A stretch of DNA of 64,000 nucleotides. Origin: Heterohyrax brucei. Lineage: Eukaryota > Chordata > Mammalia > Hyracoidea > Procaviidae. Numbering within the stretch: the first letter of the stretch is position 1; the number at the start of each line of letters is the position of its first letter. The notes beneath the pieces were generated by a model, which saw nothing but the letters and a program-made list of their open reading frames with translations, was not told where the DNA came from and did no database searches. Made by a program: the position numbers and the translations under genes. Of this stretch, positions 22,670-32,930 are shown in pieces. The DNA is taken from contig CM053142.1 in NCBI GenBank assembly GCA_028571685.1, positions 70,519,296 through 70,583,295 on the forward strand. The letters run 5' to 3'.

Positions 22670-23436
22670 CTGAGTAGAAATTCATTCTTCTATAACTAAA
22701 TATACTCATTAAAACAGAGTAAAGACAAGTACTAAACAGGTTGCCAGACGAATTGACCTAGCTAAATGATGGTTATACAGGGGATAAAAGAAAGAAGTTT
22801 GTTAGCTTCTAACTTGCTGAACTGTCGGAGGGTGATGTTAAGTACAGGTAGTCTGCTGATAGGAATTTTAGTATACAGTCAAGTGAATGATAACATACAA
22901 AGACTTTAATTTTTTTAAATTAAAAGTACTGTTTTCCTATCCCCAAAGCATTGCAAGTTAACTGCAACGAAAGAAAAATGTGGTTAAGCAAAAATGAGAG
23001 TTAAAAAAAAAAAATTTGGAGATTTAGATTTGGCGTTTGTTAGTTTCAAAGTCTTTGTTACCCATGCACAGTTTCTGTTCACAGAAGAATAAAGTAAGTG
23101 AAGTACAGTGTAGCAAAGGCAACAGGAAGAGAGTTGGGTTCTCATCCACGTTCTGGGTCACTCTAGTATCTGCTAAGTGTTAATTGCCAAGGTTTACTGC
23201 TGCCCACATACCCTGTGCTCCTTCATTCCTCCTATTGTCAATAGTTCCACACTCAGGACCTGCTTTGTATGATAGCTACTTGAAGTTGTAGTTGGCTTCG
23301 TCTTAATAAGCAGTTCTGCTAGTAGCAATGCAACTTTGGTCAGGAATTCATATTTATGTGCATTGAATTAATCAAGACTCACTTGCAAGTGACAGAAACC
23401 CAATTCAAACTAGTTTAAGAAAAAAAGTTAAAGGGA
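22670..23436. other. Intergenic sequence, no feature recognised
   Basis: No gene or nameable repeat between the U6-L1 fusion and the MaLR-like LTR. There is an A-run near 23,003. Confidence 0.5.
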
Positions 23437-23790
23437 TGTTATGGACTGAATTGTGCCCTCCAAAGATACATTGAGGTCCTAATCCCTGTACCCATGAAAG
23501 GGACCTTGGCATTTTGCTGCACATGTTATCAGTTAAGTAAAAGGCTTATTAGTCATCATGTACCAGTAACATACCAGAGTAGGCTGGATTCTGATCCTTC
23601 TGAGTGGTGTCATTTAAAAAGAGAGTTGCATGTAGTGGAAGACATGACAACACAGGTGAATACATCTGTAAGCAGCACAGAAGAAAATGCCAAGAAATGC
23701 CCAGAGCTACAAAAACTGAAAGGTGATGCTACTAAGTTATACACAAGAATGAATTGGCAAATGCTATCTTGTATGTAATTTTGCAGTAAC
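23437..23790 (+). repeat. MaLR-like (MLT1-type) LTR, 5' part
   Basis: Starts 'tgttatggactgaattgtgc', the classic MLT1 LTR start, then 'gaggtcctaatccctgtacc'. The 3' half is lost or unrecognisable. Confidence 0.7.
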
Positions 23791-23795
23791 AAGAT

Positions 23796-23834
23796 AATAG
23801 ATGTGTGTATACACACATACACATACGCACACAA
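23796..23834. repeat. (TG/CA)n-rich microsatellite
   Basis: A 'gtgtgtatacacacatacac' alternating tract directly before the antisense SINE. Confidence 0.85.
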
Positions 23835-23978
23835 ACCCATTGCCATCAAGTCAATTCAGATTCATAGTGACCCTATAGGACACAGTAGAACTGTATCATA
23901 GAGGCTTCCTAGGAGCTCCTGATGGATTGGATATACTGACATTTTGGTTAACAACCAAACCACTATACCACCAAAGTG
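23835..23978 (-). repeat. AfroSINE, antisense
   Basis: 'aacccattgccatcaagtca' through 'gaggcttcctaggagctcct' to 'accactataccaccaaagtg'. A partial second antisense piece ('gttagcaaccataactctta') lies at 24,025-24,075. Confidence 0.88.
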
Positions 23979-24115
23979 TGTATGTGTGTGTGATATATAT
24001 ATGATATATATATAAATTCTGGTCAACTATGGTTAGCAACCATAACTCTTAACCACTACATCACGAGAGTTTATATGTGTGTGTACACACATACATATAT
24101 ATACAAATACATACA
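23979..24115. repeat. (TG)n / (TA)n microsatellites around a SINE scrap
   Basis: 'gtgtatgtgtgtgtgatata' with two atatatat blocks, then 'tgtgtgtgtacacacataca', enclosing a 50-bp antisense SINE scrap. Confidence 0.8.
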
Positions 24116-24640
24116 AATGGGACTATAGATGCTGATACTTCGTAGACATAACCAATGACTTCACAGAATTAGCATTCTCGGTTTGAAGATTCAGGGTCAT
24201 CGTCTTACAGGACAATTTAGTCTGTTGGTATAATACAATTCTTAAAGTTTATTTTCTATTTCCAAGTTTGGTGAATAGTGTCTAGGGTCTCAAAAGCTTG
24301 TAAGCCACTCTCTGATACAACTGTTGGTTCTTATTCATCTGAAGTAAAAGAGAAGGAAACTCAAGAATCAAGAAAGGAACCAAACTGTAGGGCTAATTGT
24401 CCCTATTAATCACTGCCTCCACAACCCTGAGAACAGAAAAACTAGATGGTGCCTGGCAACTACTCTTGAATATTGTAATTAGAAATACAATAGATGGAGA
24501 CTCACAGAAATGGAGAAAAATGGGGAGCAGAACTTTAAAGAATCTAGACTGCGGATCCATTGAGACTGGAGTAATCCCCAAGACTTTGCCCTTAGATACT
24601 CTTATAAACCTTGAAGTGTAACTATCTCCTCAAGTCACCT
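24116..24640 (+). repeat. L1 3' UTR fragment
   Basis: Parallels 26,680-26,960: 'ttggtgaatagtgtctaggg', 'aactagatggtgcctggcaa'. Old and diverged. Confidence 0.6.
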
Positions 24641-24933
24641 TTTAACTACATTGCAGTTAGTTCAAAAAATAAACAGTGTCAACCAGAGGCTCCACCAGCT
24701 TGAGAAGAGAAGAACTAGATGGTATCCAGCTAGCACCAATGACCGCTTAGCAGAGTCTCTGTCAGAATGGGAGAAAAACGTAGAACAGAATTCAAATTCA
24801 TGGGGAGGTGGAGGGGGGAAGACCAGATTTACTGTTCTGACAGATTGGAAGAAACCCCAGGATTGCAGCTCTCTGACATTCTGCTAACTCAGAACTAAAA
24901 ACATTCTTGAAGCCCACTTTTCAGACTAAGATT
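24641..24933 (+). repeat. Second L1 3' UTR fragment, split by later insertions
   Basis: 'aagaactagatggtatccag', 'acagattggaagaaacccca', 'gaagcccacttttcagac'. The element appears to resume after the young L1, at about 27,486-27,545, and again after the RTE piece, at 27,967-28,215. Confidence 0.55.
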
Positions 24934-24948
24934 AGAAAAACCTGTTGT

Positions 24949-26330
24949 TAGACCTTTACAAAGAGAACTACAAGCCCTTACTACAAGAAACTAAGGGAGA
25001 CTTAGATAAATGGAAAACCCTACCTGCTCATGGATAGGAAGACCTAACATTGTGAAAATGTCTATTTACCCAAAGCGATATATAATGCAATCCCAATACA
25101 ACTTCCAGTGTCACTTTTTTAATGAGATGGAGAAACAAATCACCAATTTTGTTTGCAAAGGGAAGAAGCCCCGGATAAGTAAGGTACTACTAAAGAAGAA
25201 GAACACACTGGGAAGCCTCTCATTACCCGACCTTAGAACATACTACACTGCCACAGTGGTCAAAACAGCCTGGTACTGGTACAAGAACAGACAGATTCCT
25301 CAGTGGAACAGAATTGAGACCTCTGAGATGACACCATGTACCTATGAACAGTTGATATTCAACAAAGGCCCTCAGACATTAAGCTGGGGTGAAAACAGTA
25401 TCTTCAACAAATGGTGCTGGCAAAATTGGATGTCCATTGGCAATAAACTGAAACAAGATCCACATCTTACACCTTATACAAAAATCAACTCCAACTGGAT
25501 AAAAGACCTAAATATCAAACCTAAAATGATAAAGCTCATCCAAGAAAAGGTAGGAACAACAATGGAAGTTTTAATACACATTGTGGACAGACTCCAAAAT
25601 CTGTCAAACCAACCACAATCAACAGAAGAGGAAATAGATAAATGGGAACTATTAAGAATCAAACACTTTTGCTCATCCAAAGACTTTATTAATAGAATTA
25701 AAAGGACACCCACAGAATGGGTAAAAACATTTGGCAACTCTGTCAGACCGATGCCTGATCTCCATAATCTATAAGATACTACAAAATATCAATAAGAAGA
25801 AGATAAATCATCCAATTAAGCAATGGGCAAAGGAGATGGATAGATATTTCTCTAAAGAGGAGATCCAAGCAGCCAAAAAACACATGTGGACATGTTCACG
25901 ATCTTTAGTTATGAAAGAAATTCAAATCAAGACTACAATGAGAAACGATCTCACCCCAACAAGGTTGGCTATGATCCGAAAAGCACAAAACAACAAATGC
26001 TGGAGAGGCTATGGAGAAAGTGGAACCCTACTACACTGTTGGGGGGATTGCAAAATGGTCCAGCCTCTTTGGAAAGCAAGCTGGCGCTTCCTTAAAAAAA
26101 ATGGATATAGATGTACCATATGACCTAATAATTCCACTACTTGGAACATATCCTACAGAATCAAGGTGATTCACACCAACGGACACAGCACAAGAATGTT
26201 TATCGCAGCAGAGTCCATGAAAGCAAAAAGATGGAATCGACCCAGATGCCCAACAACAGAGGAATGGATAGGTAAACTATGGTATATATACTCAATGGAG
26301 CTGCAATGATAAAGAATAACAATGATTCCA
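24949..26330 (+). pseudogene. L1 ORF2 C-terminal remnant
   Basis: The longest open frame in the window lies at 25,010-25,774. It reads LPDLRTYYTATVVKTAWYWY, then QWNRIETSEM and INSNWIKDLNIKPKMIKLIQ, unmistakably L1 ORF2 downstream of the reverse transcriptase. A frameshift near 25,740 moves the rest to the frame 25,731-26,123 (NHPIKQWAKEMDRYFSKEEI, then CWRGYGESGTLLHCWGDCKM), the cysteine-rich C-terminal region. Stops follow in the last part. The endonuclease and catalytic reverse transcriptase regions are absent. It is a dead mobile-element gene. Confidence 0.95.
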
Positions 26331-27411
26331 GGAAACATCTCCTAACCTGGTTTCAACTGGAAGACATTATGTTGAGTGAAAGTAGTCAGCTACAAAAGGA
26401 CAAATATTGTATGAGACCTCTACAATAAGATCTCAAAAACAGACATATATAGAAGAAAAGACTCTTTTGCGGCTGCAAGGGAGGGGAGGGGAGGAGGGTT
26501 TAGATTAGATAGTTGCTAGAAATCTGACTGGGTGAAATTGGTGATAGCACACATTAGAAACAAGAACAATATTAAGTGGACTTCAGCATAACTTGAATAC
26601 TCCTTCCATCTTAACCCAATATTTCAAGGACAGAGTAGCTGGGGTAGGGGGCAGGGGACCATGCTTTTAGGTGAAATCGAGGCCAATTGGCACAACTAGC
26701 GTTTTGCTAAGAGGCCTCGCTGTGCCCCACATTGGTGAGTGGTGTCGGGGGGTCTTAAAAGCTGCCAAGCTGCCATCCGAGAGCACAGCAAATGGTTCCA
26801 ACTCAGCAGGAACGGGTGCTCACCGAGGACAAAAACGACATGGGGTAAAGACAACCCAGAAGATAGAGAGACCCACAAGAGTGGGTGCCTACATCGACTT
26901 GGGGCCAAAAGAACCAAATGGTGCCCGGCCACCACCAGTGATAGCAGCAATGGAGCTCACTAAATTGAGCCTCACTGGCAACACAAGAATAAAAAGGGGT
27001 GCATCCTGAGATCTCCACTTAAAGACCTCAATTGATGGTCCAGTGGTTTCGGTGTTCCCCTGGGAGCATGGGCCCTGGCCATGATGCTGCCCTTGCCCAT
27101 AAATCATAACGAGGGTCCACTCTTCGGACAGGAATGGATTGGACTTGGCGATGCAATGACCATATATTGGATGCACTTTATGGTTCTATACATCTATAGG
27201 ATATCATCCTGCTGACCTCTGGCTGGAGGAAGGAGAGTGGGTGGAGAGGAGGGGGAAGGAGACTGTTGGGAGGATGAGACATGTATGGAGCAGACAGGAA
27301 TAGTGTGCTGTCACCAGACAGTGAGAGCAGTGGAAGCTGCGTATAGGTGGGCATGTAAATTTTTACAGGAATGTACATTTTCACTCAGTCATATTAAATA
27401 AAAAAAGAAAA
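24949..27411 (+). mobile_element. 5'-truncated L1 with 15-bp target-site duplication
   Basis: A single L1 insertion of about 2.46 kb. It is flanked by exact copies of AGAAAAACCTGTTGT at 24,934-24,948 and 27,412-27,426. It contains the C-terminal third of ORF2, a 3' UTR of the afrotherian type, and an A-rich end (attaaataaaaaaagaaa). It is the best-preserved L1 in the window. The 5' end was lost during insertion, as is usual. Confidence 0.93.
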
Positions 27412-27426
27412 AGAAAAACCTGTTGT

Positions 27427-27545
27427 CCATGATTCCAACTCACTTCACAGAATAGAACTGCCCCCATAGAATTTCCAAGTAGCACTAAACCAGAACCAGA
27501 GTTTCCAGACAAAGATTATACAGGCCTATGAAACAAAAGCATGTG
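27427..27545. repeat. Antisense SINE scrap and L1 3' UTR continuation
   Basis: Directly after the duplication come about 55 bp of antisense AfroSINE ('ccatgattccaactcacttc' to 'agaatttccaag'), then L1 3' UTR ('tccagacaaagattatacag', 'gcctatgaaacaaaa'). Confidence 0.6.
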
Positions 27546-27966
27546 GAAAAAAAGCTGGACATCGAACAAAGAAGGCAATAAGAATTGATGCCTTTGAATT
27601 GTGGTGTTCGAGAAGAATATTGAATGTACCATGGACTGCCTAAAGAACAAAGAGATCTGTTTTGCAAGAAGCACAATGAGAGTACTCCTTGAAAGCAAAG
27701 ATGGCAAGATTCGTCTTAGGTACTTTTAACATGTTTTTGTCAGGAGGGATCAGTGTCTGGAGAAGGACATGATGCATGGTAGAGTGGAGGGTCAGCGAAA
27801 AAGAGGAAGACCCTTAACTAGATTAACTGATACAGTAGCAGCAATGATGGGCTTAAACATAAAAAATGATTGTGGACATGGGGCAAGACTGGGCAGTGTT
27901 TCATTCCATTGTGCACAGAATTGCTATGGAGTTTCAACTGGCTTCATGGCACCTAACAGCAACAAC
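27546..27966 (+). repeat. RTE LINE 3' fragment
   Basis: 'aagctggacatcgaacaaag', 'gaattgtggtgttcgagaag', 'ccatggactgcctaaagaac', 'agaaaaagaggaagaccc' type and the tail 'catggcacctaacagcaaca'. It splits an L1 3' UTR. Confidence 0.88.
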
Positions 27967-28215
27967 ATAAAATATACACATGAGGAATGTATTTCTTTGT
28001 TCTATCAAATACATGAAACCAAATGTGTAACTCCTGTCCAAAAGCAGGAGAAGGCAGGAAGGAACAGGAGCTGAATGAATGTACACAAGGAACCTGGAGT
28101 GGAAAGGGAGAGTGTGCTGTCACAGTCTGGGGATTGCAACCAAGGTCACAAAACAATACGTGTATACATTTTTGAATGGGAAATTAACCGAAGGGTAAAC
28201 TTTCACCTAAAACAT
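27967..28215 (+). repeat. L1 3' UTR end, resumed
   Basis: 'aggagaaggcaggaaggaac', 'gagagtgtgctgtcacagtc', 'gaccaaggtcacaaaac' type, then 'taaactttcacctaaaacat' and a T-rich end. This is the 3' terminus of the afrotherian L1. Confidence 0.7.
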
Positions 28216-28224
28216 AATTTTTTT

Positions 28225-28460
28225 TAAAAAAGTCAACTTTGAGTATTATGCTCTTTTAAAAAAAACTAACTATATGAGACCAAATAGACAACTATTACTA
28301 TAAAGCATAGATGAGAAATTTGGTTAGTAGTGAGACCAAGTTAGTGGGAGGGGAAGTATTGAGAATGTTGACCTAATGTGAAGAATGTGACAAATTCTTG
28401 AATGGGAGTGTGCTTTACTGTGTATATTTTCATCAAAAATACAATAAAAAATACATTTTT
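28225..28460 (+). repeat. Old L1 3' end
   Basis: 'gtgaagaatgtgacaaattc', 'aatgggagtgtgctttactg', 'aaaaatacaataaaaaatac'. It parallels 14,120-14,310. Confidence 0.5.
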
Positions 28461-28469
28461 TTTTTACAC

Positions 28470-28625
28470 TGAAAAGAAACAAGGAAGGATCTTTTGGTAG
28501 TACCAGCAGAGAAATCTGAGCATTTTGGATTGAGACTTCTAGGCTGCAGAGCTGTGAAAAAATAAGTATCTATTCTTTGAAACCACCCACTTTGTAGCAT
28601 TTTGTTAGTCATCCCTAGGGAACTA
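28470..28625 (+). repeat. MaLR-like LTR, 3' half
   Basis: 'attgagacttctaggctgca', 'gagctgtgaaaaaataagt', 'gaaaccacccactttgtagc', 'attttgttagtcatccctag'. This is the standard end of an MLT1-type LTR. Confidence 0.75.
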
Positions 28626-29017
28626 AGAGGAAGGAATTTATTTACTGATTCATATGACCTAGAATTCCAAAATGACTATGGCATTAGCCGTGGATAGATC
28701 CAGAGTCTCAGTCTATTTCTCTTTCTGTATTTTGGATCTGCTAATATCTGCTTGACTTCATTTATGCCAGGTATTAAGAGAGTTTTTTTTTTTTTTTTTA
28801 TATATATCACTATTTCTTAGCTCCACTTGTTGCTATTTGGTTTCATTCTATATATAAGCTCTTTCTATGTGACAAGAAAATAATCACTGACCACTTGAGA
28901 CCTGCATCAAGTCTAGGAGCTCTAGCTATCCTCAAATTGCTCTGGTAGAAAAACCTGGGAGAGGACCAGGGAGGAGCTTCTCATGCCCATTCTTAAACTT
29001 ATCCTTCATGAAAGTGT
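28626..29017. other. Intergenic sequence, no feature recognised
   Basis: Contains a T-run near 28,785-28,800. Possibly part of another LTR, but I cannot support it. Confidence 0.45.
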
Positions 29018-29545
29018 CATGGATTGAACTGTGTCCTCCCCCAAATGTGTGTAGCCATTTGGCTAAGCCATGATTCCCGATAGTTTGTGATTTTCCTATG
29101 CTATAAATCCTAATTTCTGCCTATGACTAATAGATGATTATGTTAAAAGAGGATTGGGGTAGGACTGCAGCACCTTTGCTAAGGCAGTTTCCCTGGAGTG
29201 TGTCTTGGACCATCTCTTATCCTTTCATCACAAGGGAGATAAAAAAAAAGTGAAGTCAGCAGAGAATTGAGAACCTCATACCATTGAGAAGCAGCGATGG
29301 GAATAGAGTGCATCCTTTGGACCTCAACTTCCTGCATCAAGATGCTTCCTGACCAAAGACTGGTGCAGCAGAAGTACTTTCCTCCAGAGCAAACAGAGAA
29401 AGCCTTTCTCTGGAGCAAACATCCAGAATTTGGACTTGTAGCTTAGCAGATGGACTGTGTAAGAATTAACTTTTTTTTCATTAAGGCCTTCCACTCACAG
29501 TCTTTCCATTAGAGCAGCACTAGCTGACTAAAACAGAAGGTGAGG
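29018..29545 (+). repeat. MaLR-like LTR
   Basis: Starts 'gtcatggattgaactgtgtc' and ends 'agcactagctgactaaaaca'. About 530 bp with both ends of the LTR pattern visible. An opposite-strand copy follows at once. Confidence 0.78.
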
Positions 29546-29679
29546 TTCATTGGTTAGCTAAGCTTGGGTCAGCCTCTCCTGATACACCAAGACTGTATTT
29601 CCTACAAGAACAAAGGACAAGGGGCAATTTTCATCCTTGAAATGGTAAAAACTCAAAAAACAAACTCTTAATCATCTAG

Positions 29680-30164
29680 TCCTGCTTGAACAGAGATACC
29701 ATAATGGGTGGCTTTAAAAAGATAATTTTTTTTTTTTTTTGGTCACAGTCCGGTAGGCTAGATATCCAAATTCACAGTGCTGGCTCCAGGGGAAGGCTTT
29801 TTCTACTGGCACTGGAGAAAGGTTGTCCTCAATCTTCCCTGTGACTGGGAACTTCTGAGGAACAGGGATCCCAATCCTTTCCAAAGAACTCACTCAGCTC
29901 CTGGCACTACTTTCTTTTTTGATAGGATGAGGTTCCCAAATCTCTCTGATAGATTCTCTCTTTTATACTTCAAGAGACTGCCTGAAGGCACAAAACAATC
30001 TTGTACGCTGAATCCTGCCCTGCCAACACAACTGCTAACCATTCACTCTTATTAACAACAGAGGCAGGATTTACAACATGAGGGAACATCACAATGCCAG
30101 GAATCATGGCCAAGCTAAATTGCCACACAGATTTTTACGGGAACACAATTCAATCCATGACACA
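29680..30164 (-). repeat. MaLR-like LTR, antisense
   Basis: 'agataccataatgggtggct', 'ggtcacagtccggtaggcta', 'cagtgctggctccaggggaa' and the end 'gggaacacaattcaatccat'. The same layout recurs at 47,715-48,195 and 63,543-64,000. Confidence 0.8.
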
Positions 30165-30352
30165 ATACCACTGCTGTCAAATCAATTCTGACTCGCAAGG
30201 ACCCTATGGGATAGATCAGAACAGCCCCACAGGATTTTCAAGTTCATAACCTTACAGAAGCAGACTGTCACATCTTGCTGCTGTGGAGCAGCCAGGTTTG
30301 AACTGCCAAATTTTCTTTTAGCAGCTGTGTTTAACTAGTGTGCTACTGTTAC
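30165..30352 (-). repeat. Long-form AfroSINE, antisense
   Basis: 'ccactgctgtcaaatcaatt', 'acagaagcagactgtcacat', 'cttgctgctgtggagcagcc'. This variant has an extra middle block not found in the short form. Confidence 0.82.
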
Positions 30353-30359
30353 TGGACTT

Positions 30360-30985
30360 AAACTCTGGGTTCGTGCCACCTGCTGCAAATCCAGTTTCTG
30401 AGACAGGAGCTTGGGTAAGTGGTCAAACGTTTTATTTGCAAGCTGGCATTGCAAAGAGACAGGGGGCATTCTTGTCCTCAAAGCCTGTCTGAATTTGCCA
30501 GGCAAAGTTGGGGTTTTTTAAAGTAGAGGCTATGTGCCATTGTAGGGGTACACACGGGCAACTGGGGGCATGTGGAGTTCGACTGGGTGGGGGTCTACTA
30601 GTGGGAGGTCATCTGTTTTGCAATCTCAGAGGCCATCTCCAGCTAGCAAGGAAATTAAAGCAGTGCTAGATACCGTCTTGTCAGGGATCTGAAAGAAGAA
30701 TGATCAAGCACAAGTTATTTCCCTGTCTTCCCTGTCCTCCTGCTTAATTCTTTTATCATCGGTTAGAGCCCAATTATCAAGACAAGAGGAGTCACTTATA
30801 GCCTATAGGTTACTAAATCTATAGTGTATGTCTGAGGTCCCTGCCCTAGTATTGCCACCTGGGGCTTGTGGAATGTGGCGGTCATGTTTTCCCTTCAGGT
30901 TGGGGGTGATCTGAAACAGTTCCTCTCATGCCCTTGGTCTTAGGTGTCATTCCACCATGCTCCCTGACCTCCACCGCCCCACCCC
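30360..30985 (-). repeat. ERV1-like solo LTR, antisense
   Basis: Read on the - strand it shows an AATAAA signal (complement at 30,431-30,436), then 'ccaagctcctgtctcagaaa' and 'ggcacgaacccagagt', the R-U5 end of a gammaretrovirus-like LTR. Upstream is 'gctctaaccgatgataaaag'. No internal genes are attached, so it is a solo LTR of an old endogenous retrovirus. Confidence 0.6.
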
Positions 30986-31014
30986 TTTATAGCCATCAGT
31001 TTCACCATTATGGA

Positions 31015-31170
31015 AAAATATACCAAACCTGTTGCTATTGATTCCAGCTCTTAGAAATGCTATGTGACAGGATAGAACTACTCTGTAGTGCTTCCAAGGA
31101 GTGGCTGGTGGATTTGAATAGCTGACCTTTTGTTAGTAGCCAAGCGCTTAGCCATTACACCACTAGAGCT
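31015..31170 (-). repeat. AfroSINE, antisense
   Basis: 'accaaacctgttgctattga' through 'gcttccaaggagtggctggt' to 'cattacaccactagagc'. Confidence 0.9.
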
Positions 31171-31580
31171 TGAAAGGTGACAGAATTTTGCAGATATAGT
31201 TAAGGCTGTCATCAGGTGGCTTTAAGTTAATCAAAAGGGTTCTACCTAGTCAGATGTGCCTTTTTAAAAGAAAATCTGGGGAAGGTGTCACTCTGTGCAA
31301 GGTGCCTAATGGCAGGGAATAGCAAGTGGCCTCTAGAAGCAAAAGGCTTCCGTCCTGTAACCACAAGGAATTGATTATGCCAACAACTAGTGAATTTAGA
31401 AGAGAAACTCAAGCTTCAGATGATCAAAGCTCTGGTGGACATTTTGATGTCAGCTTGGCGAGACCCTGAGTAGATTACCAGTGCCCAGGATTCCTGACCT
31501 TTAAGAACTGATACGTGTTTGTTGTTTTAAACCACTAAGTTTGTGGTAATTTGTACACAGCAACAGAAAGCTAACACAAA
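31171..31580 (+). repeat. MaLR-like LTR, 3' part
   Basis: 'ggcctctagaagcaaaaggc', 'tcctgacctttaagaactga', 'gttttaaaccactaagtttg', 'caacagaaagctaacacaaa'. This is a typical MST/MLT-type 3' end. Confidence 0.7.
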
Positions 31581-31749
31581 TAGCTGTAGTAAGGTGATAT
31601 ACAGTTTGTGTGTGACAACATCGTGCTGCCTTGTCTGATGGTGGGAAAGCATGCACTAGGCATGGTTTACAGGTTAAGAGGCAGGTTGTTGTTAGTTGCC
31701 ACACAATTATTTCAGACTCACAGGCACAGGGGCCTTATATATTTAATAA

Positions 31750-31798
31750 TTTAGGGAGATAGCACTGTGTAATGGAAAGATCACTGGGTTGGGAGACA
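31750..31798 (+). repeat. MIR SINE, first piece
   Basis: 'gtgtaatggaaagatcactg' and 'ggttgggagaca' are the tRNA-like head of MIR. The element is cut here by the nested AfroSINE insertion and resumes at 32,150. Confidence 0.75.
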
Positions 31799-32149
31799 AA
31801 AACCAAAAAAAATCAAACCCATAACTGTTGAGTCAATTCCACCTCGAAATGACCCTATATGATTTCCAAACCTGTAGAGTTTCCAGGAAACCTGGTGGTG
31901 TAATGGTTAAGCACAGTGGCTGCTAACCGAAAGGCCAGCAGTTCACATCCTCCAGGCGCTCCTTGGATACTCTATGGGGCAGTTCTACTCTGTCCTGTCA
32001 GGCTGCTATGAGTTGGAACGAGTGTGAGTTGGAATGACTCGATGGCAATGGGTTTATGGGAAGATTGTCACATCTTTCTCCCTCAGGGAGACTGTTGGGT
32101 TTAAACCTCCAGCCAAGTGCTTTAACAACTTCCCAACTGGGGCTTCTTG
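31799..32149 (-). mobile_element. Long-form AfroSINE, antisense, interrupted by another SINE
   Basis: The antisense element begins 'aaacccataactgttgagtc' and stops near 31,888. It resumes at about 32,057 with 'gggaagattgtcacatcttt'. It is flanked by an 18-bp duplication of the MIR target (31,781-31,798 and 32,150-32,167), 16 of 18 matching. Confidence 0.85.
31889..32056 (+). mobile_element. AfroSINE inserted inside an antisense AfroSINE
   Basis: A full-length + copy: 'gaaacctggtggtgtaatgg', 'ggctgctaaccgaaaggcca', 'tctatggggcagttctactc', 'gactcgatggcaatgggttt'. It splits the opposite-strand long-form SINE. Confidence 0.92.
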
Positions 32150-32290
32150 TCAGTGGATTGGGAGACAGGAGATAGTATTCTGGTGTCAGCTGAACCACTG
32201 ACTAATTGGGTAACCTTGGGTAAATTACTTAATGACTTCACGTCACTCATCTGGAAAAGGTAGAAATTTAGACTGAGTTAGTGCTTGGCT
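32150..32290 (+). repeat. MIR SINE, second piece
   Basis: 'tgggagacaggagatagtat', 'agctgaaccactgactaatt', 'gggtaaccttgggtaaatta', 'cttaatgactt': the MIR core in order. Confidence 0.9.
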
Positions 32291-32339
32291 TAGTGCTGTT
32301 GTCTGTTCTAGCTCTAACCTGTAACTGAGCCAGTTAGAT

Positions 32340-32530
32340 CTATTATTTCTATCAAGTTCATTCTGACTTATGGTGACCACACGTGTTCAAAGAAGAACTG
32401 CTCTGTTGGGTTTTGTGGCTATGACCTTTCAGAAGCAAATAGCCAGGCCTGCCTTCCAAAGCATTCTGATGGATTTAAACTGTCAATCCTTGGGCTAGCA
32501 GTTGAGCACCTAATCTTTTGTGCTATGCAG
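32340..32530 (-). repeat. Long-form AfroSINE, antisense
   Basis: 'tcaagttcattctgacttat', 'agaagcaaatagccaggcct', 'ggctagcagttgagcaccta'. Diverged. Confidence 0.75.
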
Positions 32531-32551
32531 GACTGTTTACACATTGTTGCA

Positions 32552-32930
32552 TTGTTAAATGTCATCCAGTCTATTCTGACTCACAGTAACGCCCTATGAC
32601 CAAGTAGAACTGCCCCCATAGGGTTTCCTAGGCTATAATCTTTATGGATAGTACAGCGGTTAAGTGCTACAGCTGCTAACCAGAATGTCAGCAGTTCAAA
32701 TCCGTCAGGTCCTCCTTGGAAACTTTATGAGGCAGTTCTACTCTGTCCTATAAGGCCACTATGAGTTGGAATTGACTTGAAGGCAAAGGGTTTGAATTTT
32801 TTTTTCTTTTTCTTTTTGTAATTTTCATGGGAGCATGTAGCCAGGTCTTTCTCTTGCTGCCAGATGTCTTCGAACTGCCAACTATTTGCTTAGCAGCCAA
32901 GTACTTAACCATTGTGCCACCAGAGCTCCC
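32552..32930 (-). mobile_element. Antisense AfroSINE split by a sense AfroSINE
   Basis: The antisense part 1 is 32,552-32,644 ('tctattctgactcacagtaa', 'cccccatagggtttcctagg'). Part 2 is about 32,815-32,930 ('catgggagcatgtagccagg', 'gcttagcagccaagtactta'). The + copy sits between them. Confidence 0.82.
32645..32810 (+). mobile_element. AfroSINE inserted in antisense AfroSINE
   Basis: 'ggatagtacagcggttaagt', 'acagctgctaaccagaatgt', 'ggcagttctactctgtccta', 'gttggaattgacttgaaggc' and a T/C-rich tail. 'taatcttt' before it and 'taatttt' after it look like a short duplication. Confidence 0.9.

Noticed and set aside
25010-26123. Longest open frames in the window, which could be mistaken for a host gene.
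   Set aside because: The sequence is L1 ORF2 C-terminus with a frameshift, bounded by a 15-bp insertion duplication.
26671-27176. Several overlapping frames of 70-112 codons on both strands.
   Set aside because: They are frames in the GC-richer L1 3' UTR, which is non-coding.
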